Positions 1 to 7,185 of a DNA stretch of 35,211 nt are shown in pieces. The stretch spans positions 1 through 35,211 of the IMG/VR virus record IMGVR_UViG_3300022745_000104. The stretch is one strand, 5' to 3'. Numbering within the stretch: position 1 is the first letter of the stretch; every line of letters begins with the position of its first letter. The translations under genes and the position numbers were made by a program. Below the pieces are notes generated by a model. The model was not told the origin of the DNA. It worked only from the letters and a program-made list of their open reading frames with translations, and did not search any database. Source of the DNA: a virus.

Positions 1-153
1 GGCCGCGGCTCGCCAGGCCCGGCTCCCGGTGTGGGGAGGCACTCAGTTTGATCAACTGGGGAGGCCCCCAAAAATTGGCCTAAGTGATTGATTTGCCTGG
101 GAAAGTTGTCCACAGGCAGGCGCCGGCCGGTTTGATCAAAACCGCGCCGAATC
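1..153. other. Left flank without a recognisable gene
   Basis: No convincing coding region is visible here. The stretch is less GC-rich than the rest of the window. It contains two copies of the palindrome TTGATCAA (near 50 and 132) and a sequence close to a DnaA box, TTGTCCACA, near 107. It is probably host DNA beside the left prophage end. The exact junction is uncertain, because no target-site duplication matches the right flank. Confidence 0.5.
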
Positions 154-162
154 TGCGCGAAA

Positions 163-181
163 ACGCGCGCGCTTTGCAAAA
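163..181 (+). repeat. Left-end transposase site (L1-like), inverted copy of R1
   Basis: The 19 bases ACGCGCGCGCTTTGCAAAA are the exact reverse complement of 34013-34031. Their position, nine bases inside the proposed TG end, fits a transposase-binding end site such as Mu L1. No second or third left copy was found, although Mu has L1 to L3. Confidence 0.8.
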
Positions 182-231
182 AACCGCGACCAGACTGACT
201 CGGCCTGATCCAGCCTGGCCAAACGGTGGCC

Positions 232-289
232 GTGAGGCGTTACTGGCGCAGGTTGACCGCCCTGGGAAGGGTGGCGAGTAACGCCTCAC
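232..289. repeat. Perfect 13-bp inverted repeat containing AGTAACGC
   Basis: GTGAGGCGTTACT at 232-244 is the exact complement of AGTAACGCCTCAC at 277-289, with 32 bases between them. The right half covers the stop codon of the leftward gene that ends at 286. Twelve of the 13 bases (AGTAACGCCTCA) recur at 33977-33988 beside the right end. The repeat could be a protein-binding pair or a hairpin ending the leftward transcript. There is no U-run, so a simple terminator is unlikely. Confidence 0.7.
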
Positions 290-729
290 AGGAGGTCGGA
301 ATCTCGAGCACGCCGCACCCAGGATCTGGCGAGGCGGAACCGCTGAGCGGTGATCGGCTCATTAGGTCCGGCATCGATCGCCTGGTGCACCAGGTCCCAC
401 GCCCGGGCGAGGGTCAGCCTGGGCGCCTTGCCTGCGCGGTTGTGCACCGTCACCCACGACTCGACCAGTTCGAGCAGCTCATCCTCGTGGTCGGCGCCTG
501 CCGGCGCCGGCTGAGCTGCCGCGCGCTGGCGGGGCTTCCGAGCTGCAGGCCTGCGGCCCGGGGCATCGGAACCCGTTGCCAGGTGCAGATGACCATGGTT
601 GACGATGTTGAGCACCACGATGGCGCCCTCAGGGTCTCGTGGTCGCGGAACCGGTGTTGCCTCCCCGGTATCAGCGGACACCGCCGCCTGCATCAGCTGC
701 ACCAGCTTCTTCTTCGTGGACTCGTTCAT
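286..729 (-). CDS. Hypothetical protein in the lysogeny operon
   Basis: I do not recognise this 147-residue protein. The N-terminus is basic (STKKKLVQL). Around residues 36-50 is a short beta-like stretch with NHGHLHLATG. A low-complexity Arg/Pro/Ala linker follows, and then a helical, charged C-terminal half. No membrane segment or signal peptide is seen. The gene lies directly downstream of the repressor on the same strand with a gap of about 54 bases, so it is probably co-transcribed with the repressor in the lysogen. In Mu-like phages this position often holds accessory lysogeny genes such as repressor partners or exclusion functions, but nothing in the sequence decides between these. Its stop codon lies in the 13-bp inverted repeat at 277-289. 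Confidence 0.65.
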   Translation of the reverse strand: MNESTKKKLVQLMQAAVSADTGEATPVPRPRDPEGAIVVLNIVNHGHLHLATGSDAPGRRPAARKPRQRAAAQPAPAGADHEDELLELVESWVTVHNRAGKAPRLTLARAWDLVHQAIDAGPNEPITAQRFRLARSWVRRARDSDLL

Positions 730-783
730 CCCAATGGTCCGTGGGGCTCTCTGGCCCCGTCAGACGTCCCTTTAGGCGCGCAC

Positions 784-1308
784 CTATGCCGCCAGCTTCA
801 CGATGTTGATCAAGTTGGCGGTGTTCTTGATGGTTTCATCGTCAAGCATGTTGGCGATGGAGATGACCAATTCGAACTTCTTCTTGGGAGAGAGCGTCCG
901 TCCGATGGTCACCAGACCTTCTTCGACCGCCACGAACGCTGTTTCCAGCGAGTCCAGGCTAGCCACCCTGTAAGCACCCTGCCCCTCGCGTGCAGATAGC
1001 GGCTCTTCTGCTGCTGCGAACGACATCGGGCCGTACCCGGTCAACAACCAGTTCAGGTTCACACCGGTAGAGGCGATCGCGGCCAGGGAGTCGCCTCCAG
1101 GAACAGCGCGGTCCTGCTCGTACTTCTTGAACTGCCCGATGTTGATGCCAGTCCGCTCCGCGAACGCAGCCTGAGTCATCCCCAGTTCGCTCCGCCAGGC
1201 GGCGATTCGCTTCCCTAGGTCGTTCATTTCGCGCCGATCGGTGTAAACGAGCACATCGCGCGAAATGCGCGAAATTTCAGCAGCGTGCGACGCAAGTTGT
1301 TGATGCAT
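784..1308 (-). CDS. Phage repressor with XRE-type HTH domain
   Basis: This is the probable lysogeny repressor, of 174 residues from the chosen start. A Cro/CI-type helix-turn-helix spans about residues 32-88 (GKRIAAWRSELGMTQAAFAE...INIGQFKKYEQDR), followed by the motif NWLLTGYGPM that is common in phage repressors of this type. The C-terminal 80 residues are helical and probably mediate oligomerisation. The ATG at 1308 is preceded on the minus strand by AGGAAAG at good spacing. The internal ATG at 1227 would retain the HTH but has a weak ribosome site, and the frame also stays open upstream to 1395. The gene diverges from the early operon, the standard position of a Mu-type c repressor. Its target operators were not identified with confidence. 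Confidence 0.85.
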   Translation of the reverse strand: MHQQLASHAAEISRISRDVLVYTDRREMNDLGKRIAAWRSELGMTQAAFAERTGINIGQFKKYEQDRAVPGGDSLAAIASTGVNLNWLLTGYGPMSFAAAEEPLSAREGQGAYRVASLDSLETAFVAVEEGLVTIGRTLSPKKKFELVISIANMLDDETIKNTANLINIVKLAA

Positions 1309-1815
1309 AACGGTTTTCTTTCCTGCCTCTGACTCACAGTCGCCACCGGTCGCGCGAAACGGCGAGATCGAAGCGAAAAAGCGCATCGCACCCATTGACC
1401 TGGGAGCGAACTAGCACCTATCATCGCCAGCATTGAACAGCAAAAACCAACAAACGGCACCCCTAGCTCGGGGGGCCACCTAAGGGGGATCACACAAACG
1501 GGCATTCGAGCAAGGTCGTAATCAGCGCACTGCGGGAGCCAATGAGTCCCGTATTCGGAACCGAGCCAGTCGGCCAGGACGCGCTAAAGCCCAGCCAATG
1601 TTTTGGGGAACGCGAATCCGGCATGACCGCCAACAGTGACGCTAGCCACGGGAGATTGAACCGAGAACCAAGACACACAGCGAACCCACCGGCCGAGGGG
1701 TGTCTCGACCAGACAGATCAGCCACAGGGCGATGAATCCACCTCTGGATCTGGATGTAACCAGTTGCCCCCCGATTGTGATTAGCAATCAACAGAAAACG
1801 CAACCATCAAACAAC
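1309..1815. promoter_or_regulatory. Divergent control region between repressor and early operon
   Basis: This stretch of about 500 bases separates the leftward repressor from the rightward ner-like gene. It should hold the repressor promoter, the early promoter and the operators. It is less GC-rich than the coding regions. An inverted repeat GATTG-N7-CAATC lies at 1773-1789, just before the ner-like gene, and is a possible operator. The short open frames here lack convincing coding character. No exact AGTAACGC motif occurs in it; partial forms are CATAACGG near 1307 and GTAACCAG near 1756. Confidence 0.5.
1395..1424 (+). promoter_or_regulatory. Candidate early promoter
   Basis: TTGACC at 1395-1400 and TATCAT at 1419-1424 are separated by 18 bases, a reasonable sigma-70 arrangement in otherwise GC-rich DNA. 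It points towards the early operon. If real, it gives a leader of almost 400 bases before the ner-like gene, so another promoter closer to 1816 is possible. Confidence 0.35.
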
Positions 1816-2088
1816 ATGAAGCACGCTCAACTGAAAACCCATACCGAGGCCCGCGAGTGGTTTACCAACCACGGCGTGAGCATCGCGGAGTGGTGCCGGG
1901 AGCGAGGATTTGGCGTCTCGCTGACGCGCCAGATCCTGCTGGGCAAGAACCCGTGCACTCGCGGCCAGAGCCACCTGATCGCGATCGCGCTCGGGATGAA
2001 GCACGGCGTCGCGACCAAGACGCCCGAGGAGGCTCGCCAGCGCGGCCCGCATTCCAACCGCCGCGCCGCCGCGCAGCCCCAGCTGTAA
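1816..2088 (+). CDS. Ner/Cro-like DNA-binding early regulator
   Basis: This 90-residue protein is the first gene of the rightward operon. The pattern EWFTNHGVSIAEWCRERGF followed by SLTRQILLGK and RGQSHLIAIALGMK is a helix-turn-helix fold typical of small phage regulators found next to Mu-like transposases, such as the BcepMu type. By analogy with Mu Ner it would bind the control region just upstream and tune early and repressor transcription. The ATG at 1816 was chosen because the domain begins there. An in-frame ATG at 1732 would add 28 residues without family character. The C-terminus is a basic Arg/Ala/Pro tail. The stop codon begins a TGTAACGCGTCA sequence, a variant of the dispersed motif. 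Confidence 0.75.
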   Translation: MKHAQLKTHTEAREWFTNHGVSIAEWCRERGFGVSLTRQILLGKNPCTRGQSHLIAIALGMKHGVATKTPEEARQRGPHSNRRAAAQPQL

Positions 2089-2105
2089 CGCGTCAGGGGC
2101 AACAG

Positions 2106-4445
2106 ATGCAAACGTCACCTGCAGCAACTGGAGTTGATGTGCACCTGGTCGCAACGGCGATCGGTCGCACCACCCGGGCTGTGCAATTGCGAGCAGACAG
2201 TGAGGCGTGGCCGTACACAACCGCGTCCGGCAGCGCGCGCCGGCGTCTCTATCGCGTCGAGTCGCTCCCTGCCGATGTCCGGAGTCGCGTCCAGGCATAC
2301 CAGCAGCAACAGGCCATGGAGCGAGCCCGCGCCACCCTGTCCGGATCCATGGATCTGGCTATTGCAGGAAAGGCACAGCGAGGCGTTACCGCCTTGCAAG
2401 TCGTGCCGCGCTCGACCGCCGTCACGAGTACTCCCCACGAGATCCAGCTGGCCGCGCCCAGCCGCCCGGGCTCCACCCGCGCCGAGCGCATCCGCCGCCA
2501 GGCGCGTGAGCTGGTGGTCCGCGCCGTGCGCGACCTGGTTGACCGTGGCGGCTATCGCCTGAACGGCGCTTGTGTCGAGCTGCTCGAAGCCGCGCGTTAC
2601 GACGATCTCAGCCACCCCATGCAGCAGGCCCTGCGAGAGGCCTGCGACCCCCGCGGCCGCGAGAGCCAAGGCGACGAACTGCCCAGCGTGGCCACGCTGC
2701 GCCGCTGGGTCGAATCGGCCCAGCGTGGTGTGGACCTCACCCCGAAGCCGAGCGCCCAGGTCGACCTGGCGGTGCGGCCGTGGTACGGCCCGCTGTTCGC
2801 GCTGACGGATCGCCCGCAGAAACCCACGATCCGCGCGGCCTACGAGCAGCTGATCCAGCACTGGCGCGACGAGTGGGCCGACTACCCGGGCGCCGAGCCG
2901 CCGAGCTACGACGCGGCAGTGCGGGCCTACGCCAAGCGCTCCGGTACCGACAAGCTCAAGGGCCGCAACACGGGCAGTGCTCTGCGCTCGAAGACGTTCT
3001 ACAAGAGCCGGGACTACTCGGGCCTGCAGCCGTTCTTCGAAGTGCACGCCGACGGCTGGAATTCGCACTTCACGGCGCCGCACCCGGTGACGGGCGAGTA
3101 CGTCAGCTATGAGCTGTGGCACTTCCACGATACCGCCACCCGGTACGTGACGCCCATGGCCATCGGGCTCACCGAGAACACCGACATCATCATGCAGGGC
3201 CTGCAGTCCTGCATCGCAGTGGGCGGCTTGGTCGCGATCCTGCAGACCGACCACACCAGCAGCGTCAAGAACAAGCGCTGGCTGGAGGACAACGCCGGCC
3301 TGGCCGAGCGCCTGGGCCTGTCCATCGTCCACCCGCAGGAAGTCGGCAACAGCCAGGCCAACGGCATCGCCGAAAACTTCAACACGTGGCTGGACAAGGA
3401 AAGCCGCGAGCTGGCGACCTACCAGAACCCGAACCGCATGGACAGCGGCACGTTCGTGAAGGTGCGCCGCCTGACGAACGCCATGGTCAAGGCCTCGGCC
3501 AAGCCCGCTGAGCGCGCCGCGCTGCGCGCCAAGGCGATTTCGCTGGGCAAGGGCTTGGTGTTTGACAGCCACGCGGAGGCGGTGGCCTGGATCCACTCGA
3601 AGGAAGTCAAGTGGAACAACCGACCGCACCGTTCGCTGCCCAAGGTGCGTAACGCCGCGGGCAAGTTGGTGCACCAGACCCCGGCCCAGGCCCTGCAGGC
3701 TGCACGTGACGCCGGATGGGAGCCGATGCTGCTGAGTCACGAGCAGCTCGTCGACGAGTTCCGGCCCCACTTCCGCAAGTTCGTCCGCCGTGGTGCCGTC
3801 ACGCCGTTCGGCGGCATGCGTTACCACCACGCCGACCTGGCGCACTACGAGGGCGCCGAGGTGCTGGTCGCGGTCGACAAGGACCAGCCTGACCAGGTGT
3901 GGGTCAAGGACCTGGAAGGCCGCGCGATCTGCGAGGCGCGGTTCGTCGAGGCGACCGGCCCGCGGATTCAGAGCATGGCCGAGGCCGCGGAGCGCCGCCG
4001 CGCCGAGCAGCAGATCCGCCTGCGCGAGCGCCAGATCGAGCGCATCACCGACCGCCTGCCCCGCGAGGTGCTTGAGGCCCACGACGGCATGCCGGCCATC
4101 GAGTCGCGCCTGACGAACCAGGAACTGACCGAGGTCGTGCAGCAGCTGGTCGAGATGGGCCCGGCCCCGGTCAACGTGGTGCCGCTGCGCGACTCCCTGC
4201 AGGAGCTGCAGGCCGAGGTCACCGAGCCGGACGGCGATGTGCATCCGATGGCCATGTACGTGGCCATGAAGCGGCGGGAGAAGGAGGAAGCGAAGGCCGC
4301 CGAGCAGCGCCGCAAGGATGAGGCGATGTTGGCCTGGCACGCCAAGAACGAACGCCGCCGGGAGGCCGCCGAGAAGGGGGTGCCGTTCCTGGAGGACGAC
4401 ACCGACGGCGAGGACGACGAGGGTTTTGAGAAGGCCGCCCGGTGA
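2106..4445 (+). CDS. A: Mu-type DDE transposase A
   Basis: This protein cuts and joins the prophage ends during integration and replicative transposition. It has 779 residues, somewhat longer than Mu A. The N-terminal 70 residues form a winged-helix DNA-binding segment (VATAIGRTTRAVQLRA...GSARRRLYRVESLP). Helical DNA-binding domains follow to about residue 250. The RNase H-like core has candidate catalytic residues D316 (VHADGWN), D382 (LQTDHTSS) and E423 (QANGIAENFN). A Mu-transposase C-terminal beta-barrel spans about 540-620, then a long charged helical tail (620-779) that could contact protein B. The ATG at 2106 follows AGGGG at proper spacing; the frame is open further upstream but is only overlap with the ner-like gene. 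The gene lies immediately upstream of B. Confidence 0.95.
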   Translation: MQTSPAATGVDVHLVATAIGRTTRAVQLRADSEAWPYTTASGSARRRLYRVESLPADVRSRVQAYQQQQAMERARATLSGSMDLAIAGKAQRGVTALQVVPRSTAVTSTPHEIQLAAPSRPGSTRAERIRRQARELVVRAVRDLVDRGGYRLNGACVELLEAARYDDLSHPMQQALREACDPRGRESQGDELPSVATLRRWVESAQRGVDLTPKPSAQVDLAVRPWYGPLFALTDRPQKPTIRAAYEQLIQHWRDEWADYPGAEPPSYDAAVRAYAKRSGTDKLKGRNTGSALRSKTFYKSRDYSGLQPFFEVHADGWNSHFTAPHPVTGEYVSYELWHFHDTATRYVTPMAIGLTENTDIIMQGLQSCIAVGGLVAILQTDHTSSVKNKRWLEDNAGLAERLGLSIVHPQEVGNSQANGIAENFNTWLDKESRELATYQNPNRMDSGTFVKVRRLTNAMVKASAKPAERAALRAKAISLGKGLVFDSHAEAVAWIHSKEVKWNNRPHRSLPKVRNAAGKLVHQTPAQALQAARDAGWEPMLLSHEQLVDEFRPHFRKFVRRGAVTPFGGMRYHHADLAHYEGAEVLVAVDKDQPDQVWVKDLEGRAICEARFVEATGPRIQSMAEAAERRRAEQQIRLRERQIERITDRLPREVLEAHDGMPAIESRLTNQELTEVVQQLVEMGPAPVNVVPLRDSLQELQAEVTEPDGDVHPMAMYVAMKRREKEEAKAAEQRRKDEAMLAWHAKNERRREAAEKGVPFLEDDTDGEDDEGFEKAAR

Positions 4446-4495
4446 GCCAACACCGGGCGGCGGGGTGGCCAGAACAGGCCACGGCTGTTGCCAAA

Positions 4496-4511
4496 CGCGC
4501 CCGAGGGCGCC
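4496..4511 (+). other. Small GC hairpin between A and B
   Basis: A self-complementary GCGCCC...GGGCGC sequence lies in the 92-base gap between the transposase and ATPase genes. It is followed by CAACAAAAAG, not a U-run, so it is not a standard terminator. It may pause transcription or stabilise mRNA. Confidence 0.35.
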
Positions 4512-4537
4512 AACAAAAAGCGAGAGAGGAGTTTACT

Positions 4538-5263
4538 GTGAAGACGCACTTTGTGAAGACGAGCAACCTGACCCGCCTGGAGGATGGCGTGCAGATGCTG
4601 AGTGAGCGCGGCGCCCGCGAAGCCGCTTGGATGCTCGTGACCGGCCGGCCGGGCGAGGGCAAGACGACGACGCTCTACAACTGGGGCAGCCGCAACGGCG
4701 CGGTCTACCTGACCATGCAGCAGGGCATGACGCCCGGCAAGATGGTCTCGGCCATGGCCGAGAAGGTCGGCGTGGCGATCACCCGCAACACCGAGACCGC
4801 GCTCGGTGCCCGCCTGGCGCAAGAGCAGACGGCGGTGATCCTGGACGAAGCCCAGTTCGCCCTGGCCGAGAACGGCGCCTGCCTGGAGCGCCTGCGCGGC
4901 ATCACCGACAAGTCCGGCACGCCGGTGGTGCTGGTGGCGATGGAGCGCGACGTCTGGAAGTTCGGCCAGCGCGAGCAGATCGGCAGCCGCATCTTCAACT
5001 GGGTCGAGTTCAAGCCGTCGAGCTTGGAGGACGTCGCCACGGCCTGCCGCCAGCTGGCTGAGGTGCAGATCGCGCCCGACCTGGTCGAGCGCATCCATGC
5101 CGACACCCATGGCCGCATGCGCGGCGTGCTCAACGCGATCAGCCGGATCGAGATGGCCGCCAAGGGCCTGGGCATCGCCGACGTTCACGCGTCGCACGTG
5201 CGCCGGATCCAGCTGGTGCAGGACTACCGCGCTGGGCACGACGCCAAGGCGGGCAAGCCGTGA
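4538..5263 (+). CDS. B: Mu B-like ATP-dependent target-DNA activator
   Basis: This is an AAA ATPase of 241 residues. It has Walker A GRPGEGKT (residues 36-43) and Walker B AVILDEAQ (D103, E104). By family knowledge it binds DNA as an ATP-dependent filament, selects target sites and stimulates transposase A. The GTG at 4538 is chosen because GAGAGAGGAG lies just upstream at good spacing. The same frame is open from another GTG at 4442, which would add 32 residues with no family character. It ends with a 4-base overlap with the next gene. It is shorter than Mu B and lacks a clear N-terminal HTH domain, as in B3/D3112-type phages. Confidence 0.92.
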   Translation: MKTHFVKTSNLTRLEDGVQMLSERGAREAAWMLVTGRPGEGKTTTLYNWGSRNGAVYLTMQQGMTPGKMVSAMAEKVGVAITRNTETALGARLAQEQTAVILDEAQFALAENGACLERLRGITDKSGTPVVLVAMERDVWKFGQREQIGSRIFNWVEFKPSSLEDVATACRQLAEVQIAPDLVERIHADTHGRMRGVLNAISRIEMAAKGLGIADVHASHVRRIQLVQDYRAGHDAKAGKP

Positions 5264-5553
5264 GCCCGCGCCCGCTGCGGACGCGCGCCTGGTGGGTCAT
5301 GCGGGAAATGGCGGCGTTCAGCCTCACCGACCTGCTGATGACCGTGGCCGACGGCAGCGAGCGCACGGCAGCCGACAACCTCGGCCGCTACGTGCGGAGC
5401 CTGGAGCGCCATGGCGTCCTGGCCCGCGTTCGGCGCGGCACCGAGGCCTGGCGCCTGGCGCGCGACCTGGGCCCCCACGCCCCGATCTGCCGACGCACGA
5501 ACGACCCGGTGTTCGACCCGAACTCGGGCACCACGTTGACCGACAAGAAATGA
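5260..5553 (+). CDS. Small winged-helix-like early protein
   Basis: This 97-residue protein starts at a GTG that overlaps the stop of B (GTGA). The pattern AFSLTDLLMTVADGSERTAA...LGRYVRSLERHGVLARV...TEAWRLARDLG looks like a winged helix: three helices, then a wing with the phrase HGVL. The C-terminus (DPNSGTTL) is disordered. It is probably a DNA-binding accessory protein of the early operon. Genes of this kind are common after B in B3/D3112-like phages, but no specific function is assigned. Confidence 0.75.
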   Translation: MSPRPLRTRAWWVMREMAAFSLTDLLMTVADGSERTAADNLGRYVRSLERHGVLARVRRGTEAWRLARDLGPHAPICRRTNDPVFDPNSGTTLTDKK

Positions 5554-5564
5554 CAAGGGATCAC

Positions 5565-6095
5565 ATGAACGACACGATGAACACCGCGGCCCTGGAGCCG
5601 CAACTGGGCGCGATCGCGCTGAGCATCGCGGGCAAGACCGCAGAGCCCAAGACGGTCGAGCAGGCGCGCATGGAGGCGCTCGCCCGCCGCTTCCCCGCCG
5701 GCGTGCCGGCCTGGCGCCTGGCGTTCGAGGAAGCACTGCGCACCGATCCGCGCGGCGCGGCTGGCGTCGCCGAGAAGTTGGGCGTGAGCCGCCCGTACGT
5801 CAGCCGCGTCTACACGTTCCACATGCCGGTTGCGCCCCAGAGCTTCGCCGAGCGCGTGACCGCCGTGTACATGCGGGTTGACTGCCCGCACTTGTGCCGC
5901 ACCATCTCGCCCGAGGAATGCCGGCAGTTCCACCGCCGCACGTTCGCGGTGATCAGCCAGTTCGAGGTGGACCACTGGCGCGCCTGCCAGCGCTGCAGCG
6001 TGAAGGCGGGCCCGGCCCCGATCAACCAGGCCGCCGCCGCCGCTGCCGCCGCTGTGGCCGCCATCGGCGCCGCTTCGGGGGGTGCCCAATGCTGA
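5565..6095 (+). CDS. HTH protein with cysteine cluster, early operon
   Basis: This is a 176-residue protein. A helix-turn-helix lies around residues 64-83 (AAGVAEKLGVSRPYVSRVYT). A cysteine-rich segment follows, with C107, C111, C119, C141 and C144 (CxxxC and CxxC spacing). This could bind a metal, but it has not been matched to a known zinc finger. The C-terminus contains an alanine run. AAGGGA precedes the ATG at 5565 at good spacing. It is a probable regulator or DNA-binding accessory protein; no precise role can be given. Confidence 0.75.
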   Translation: MNDTMNTAALEPQLGAIALSIAGKTAEPKTVEQARMEALARRFPAGVPAWRLAFEEALRTDPRGAAGVAEKLGVSRPYVSRVYTFHMPVAPQSFAERVTAVYMRVDCPHLCRTISPEECRQFHRRTFAVISQFEVDHWRACQRCSVKAGPAPINQAAAAAAAAVAAIGAASGGAQC

Positions 6096-6361
6096 GCGCC
6101 AACGTGTTCGAGCAGCGCGTGCTGCCGGTAATCGCCGCCTTTGCGGCCGGCGTCGTGATCGCCCAGTGGCGCCAGGACGCCTACGTCGGCGAGCTGCTGG
6201 CCCAGGAGCACGCCCGCGTTGACCTGGCGCATCACACGGCCCGCAACGCCCAGCGCGTCGCCGACCTGTACGCCAGCGCCTGCGGCCCGCTGCTGAGCTG
6301 GCCCGTCGAGTCGACGCCGGAACTGATCGCCGCCGAACGCACCGAGGAGGCCGCGCGATGA
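6089..6361 (+). CDS. Small single-pass membrane protein, unknown
   Basis: This 90-residue protein has one hydrophobic segment near the N-terminus (VLPVIAAFAAGVVIAQW, about residues 11-27), then an acidic and helical cytoplasmic or periplasmic part. It overlaps the preceding gene by 7 bases and the following gene by 4 (ATGA), so the three are translationally coupled. Function is not recognisable. Confidence 0.65.
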   Translation: MLSANVFEQRVLPVIAAFAAGVVIAQWRQDAYVGELLAQEHARVDLAHHTARNAQRVADLYASACGPLLSWPVESTPELIAAERTEEAAR

Positions 6362-6843
6362 ACACCGCGACCCGAACCCCGGCCCAAGGCCGCCAGCTGG
6401 CGCAGACCAAGGCCATCAAGGCCGCGCAACGCCAACTCGGCCTGGACGATGACACCTACCGCGCGATGCTGCAGCGGCTGACGGGCAAGACCTCGGCCAC
6501 GCAGCTGACCATTCCCGAAGGCGCCAAGGTGCTGGATCACATGCGCCAGGCGGGCGCGGTGAACCCCAACCGGGCCAACCGCGACGGCGGCCTGCGCCGG
6601 CCGGTTGTCGCCGCCGATCGCGCTGCGCTGATGGCACGCATCAATGCGCTGCTGGATGACCTCAGCCGCGTTACTGGCGAGCCCCACACGCTGCGCTACG
6701 CCGATGCGATCTGCAAGCGCAACGCCTGGGCGTCGGCCGTCGACATGTGCAGTGGCCCGACGCTGCACCTGCTTGTCGGCGCCCTGGCGCGCACGCTGCG
6801 CGCCAAGCGCCAGGCCAAGGGCCTGCCGGCGGGAGGTCTGTGA
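6358..6843 (+). CDS. Mu gp16-family protein (DUF1018)
   Basis: This 161-residue protein contains the signature of the Mu gp16 family: QLAQTKAIKAAQRQLGL, then DDTYRAMLQRLTGKTSATQL and a central LDHMRQAG. The C-terminal part (LRYADAICKRNAW, about residues 118-130) is also typical. The family occurs in the early region of nearly all Mu-like phages and is probably involved in DNA metabolism or regulation; the molecular role is not known. It starts at an ATGA overlap and ends overlapping the next small gene. Confidence 0.9.
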   Translation: MNTATRTPAQGRQLAQTKAIKAAQRQLGLDDDTYRAMLQRLTGKTSATQLTIPEGAKVLDHMRQAGAVNPNRANRDGGLRRPVVAADRAALMARINALLDDLSRVTGEPHTLRYADAICKRNAWASAVDMCSGPTLHLLVGALARTLRAKRQAKGLPAGGL

Positions 6844-6983
6844 TGGTCTACACGCGTCGCAACACGATCGCATGCTGGGTCGTCCCTGTTCTCGCCGTGG
6901 GCCGCCTGGACGGGCGCCTGTTCGTCGAGGTGGGCTGGCTGCTGTGGTCGGCCGGCTACGTCCTGGGAGGCCTGCCGTCATGA
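6843..6983 (+). CDS. Small membrane-associated protein, 46 residues
   Basis: The ATG at 6843 overlaps the stop of the gp16-like gene and the frame ends at 6983, where it overlaps the next ATG. The product is hydrophobic along most of its length (NTIACWVVPVLAV, then VEVGWLLWSAGYVLGG), which suggests one or two membrane passes. The tight coupling to both neighbours supports it as a gene. Function is unknown. Confidence 0.5.
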   Translation: MVYTRRNTIACWVVPVLAVGRLDGRLFVEVGWLLWSAGYVLGGLPS

Positions 6984-7174
6984 CCGCCCACACCGTCAAC
7001 ACCGTGGCCGCCGTGCTGTGCGTGCTGGTGCTGCTGATCGCCGGTCTGGTGATCTACAGCGATCGGCAGCACCGCGGCTGGACGATCCTGGGCATGGGAT
7101 CGCTCGCGGTGTTCTGCCTGTTCTGGATCGTCGCGGTGACCGCGGCGATCAATGTGGCCCTGATGCTGGGCTGA
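6980..7174 (+). CDS. Small two-pass membrane protein
   Basis: This 64-residue protein starts at an ATG that overlaps the stop of the previous gene by 4 bases. There are two clear hydrophobic segments (VAAVLCVLVLLIAGLVIY, and LAVFCLFWIVAVTAAINVAL), joined by a short basic loop (SDRQHRG). It ends 11 bases before the next start. It could modify the host membrane early in infection, or it may be an exclusion protein, but this cannot be decided from the sequence. Confidence 0.6.
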   Translation: MTAHTVNTVAAVLCVLVLLIAGLVIYSDRQHRGWTILGMGSLAVFCLFWIVAVTAAINVALMLG

Positions 7175-7176
7175 GG

Positions 7177-7184
7177 AGTAACGC
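7177..7184 (+). promoter_or_regulatory. AGTAACGC site between two early genes
   Basis: One copy of the dispersed octamer lies between the stop at 7172-7174 and the ATG at 7186. It directly follows the Shine-Dalgarno-like GAGGAG. It is in the direction of transcription. Confidence 0.5.
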
Positions 7185-7185
7185 G

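Noticed and set aside
95-115. A replication origin from one DnaA-box-like sequence
   Set aside because: A single imperfect box and two small palindromes are not enough to support an origin.
1-281. Open frames on both strands in the first 280 bases
   Set aside because: They cross the end site and the left-end inverted repeat and have no ribosome sites or protein character.
1542-1784. An 80-residue open frame in the control region with GGGAGCC before its ATG
   Set aside because: The composition is not gene-like, it lacks any domain pattern, and it lies in the expected operator/promoter region. It could be a leader peptide but cannot be supported.
2115-4340. A 741-residue open frame antisense to transposase A
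   Set aside because: It is a shadow of the GC-rich transposase codons, with His/Leu/Arg-rich low-complexity sequence.
3968-5239. A 423-residue antisense frame over the end of A and over B
   Set aside because: It is a codon-bias shadow; both sense genes have clear catalytic motifs.
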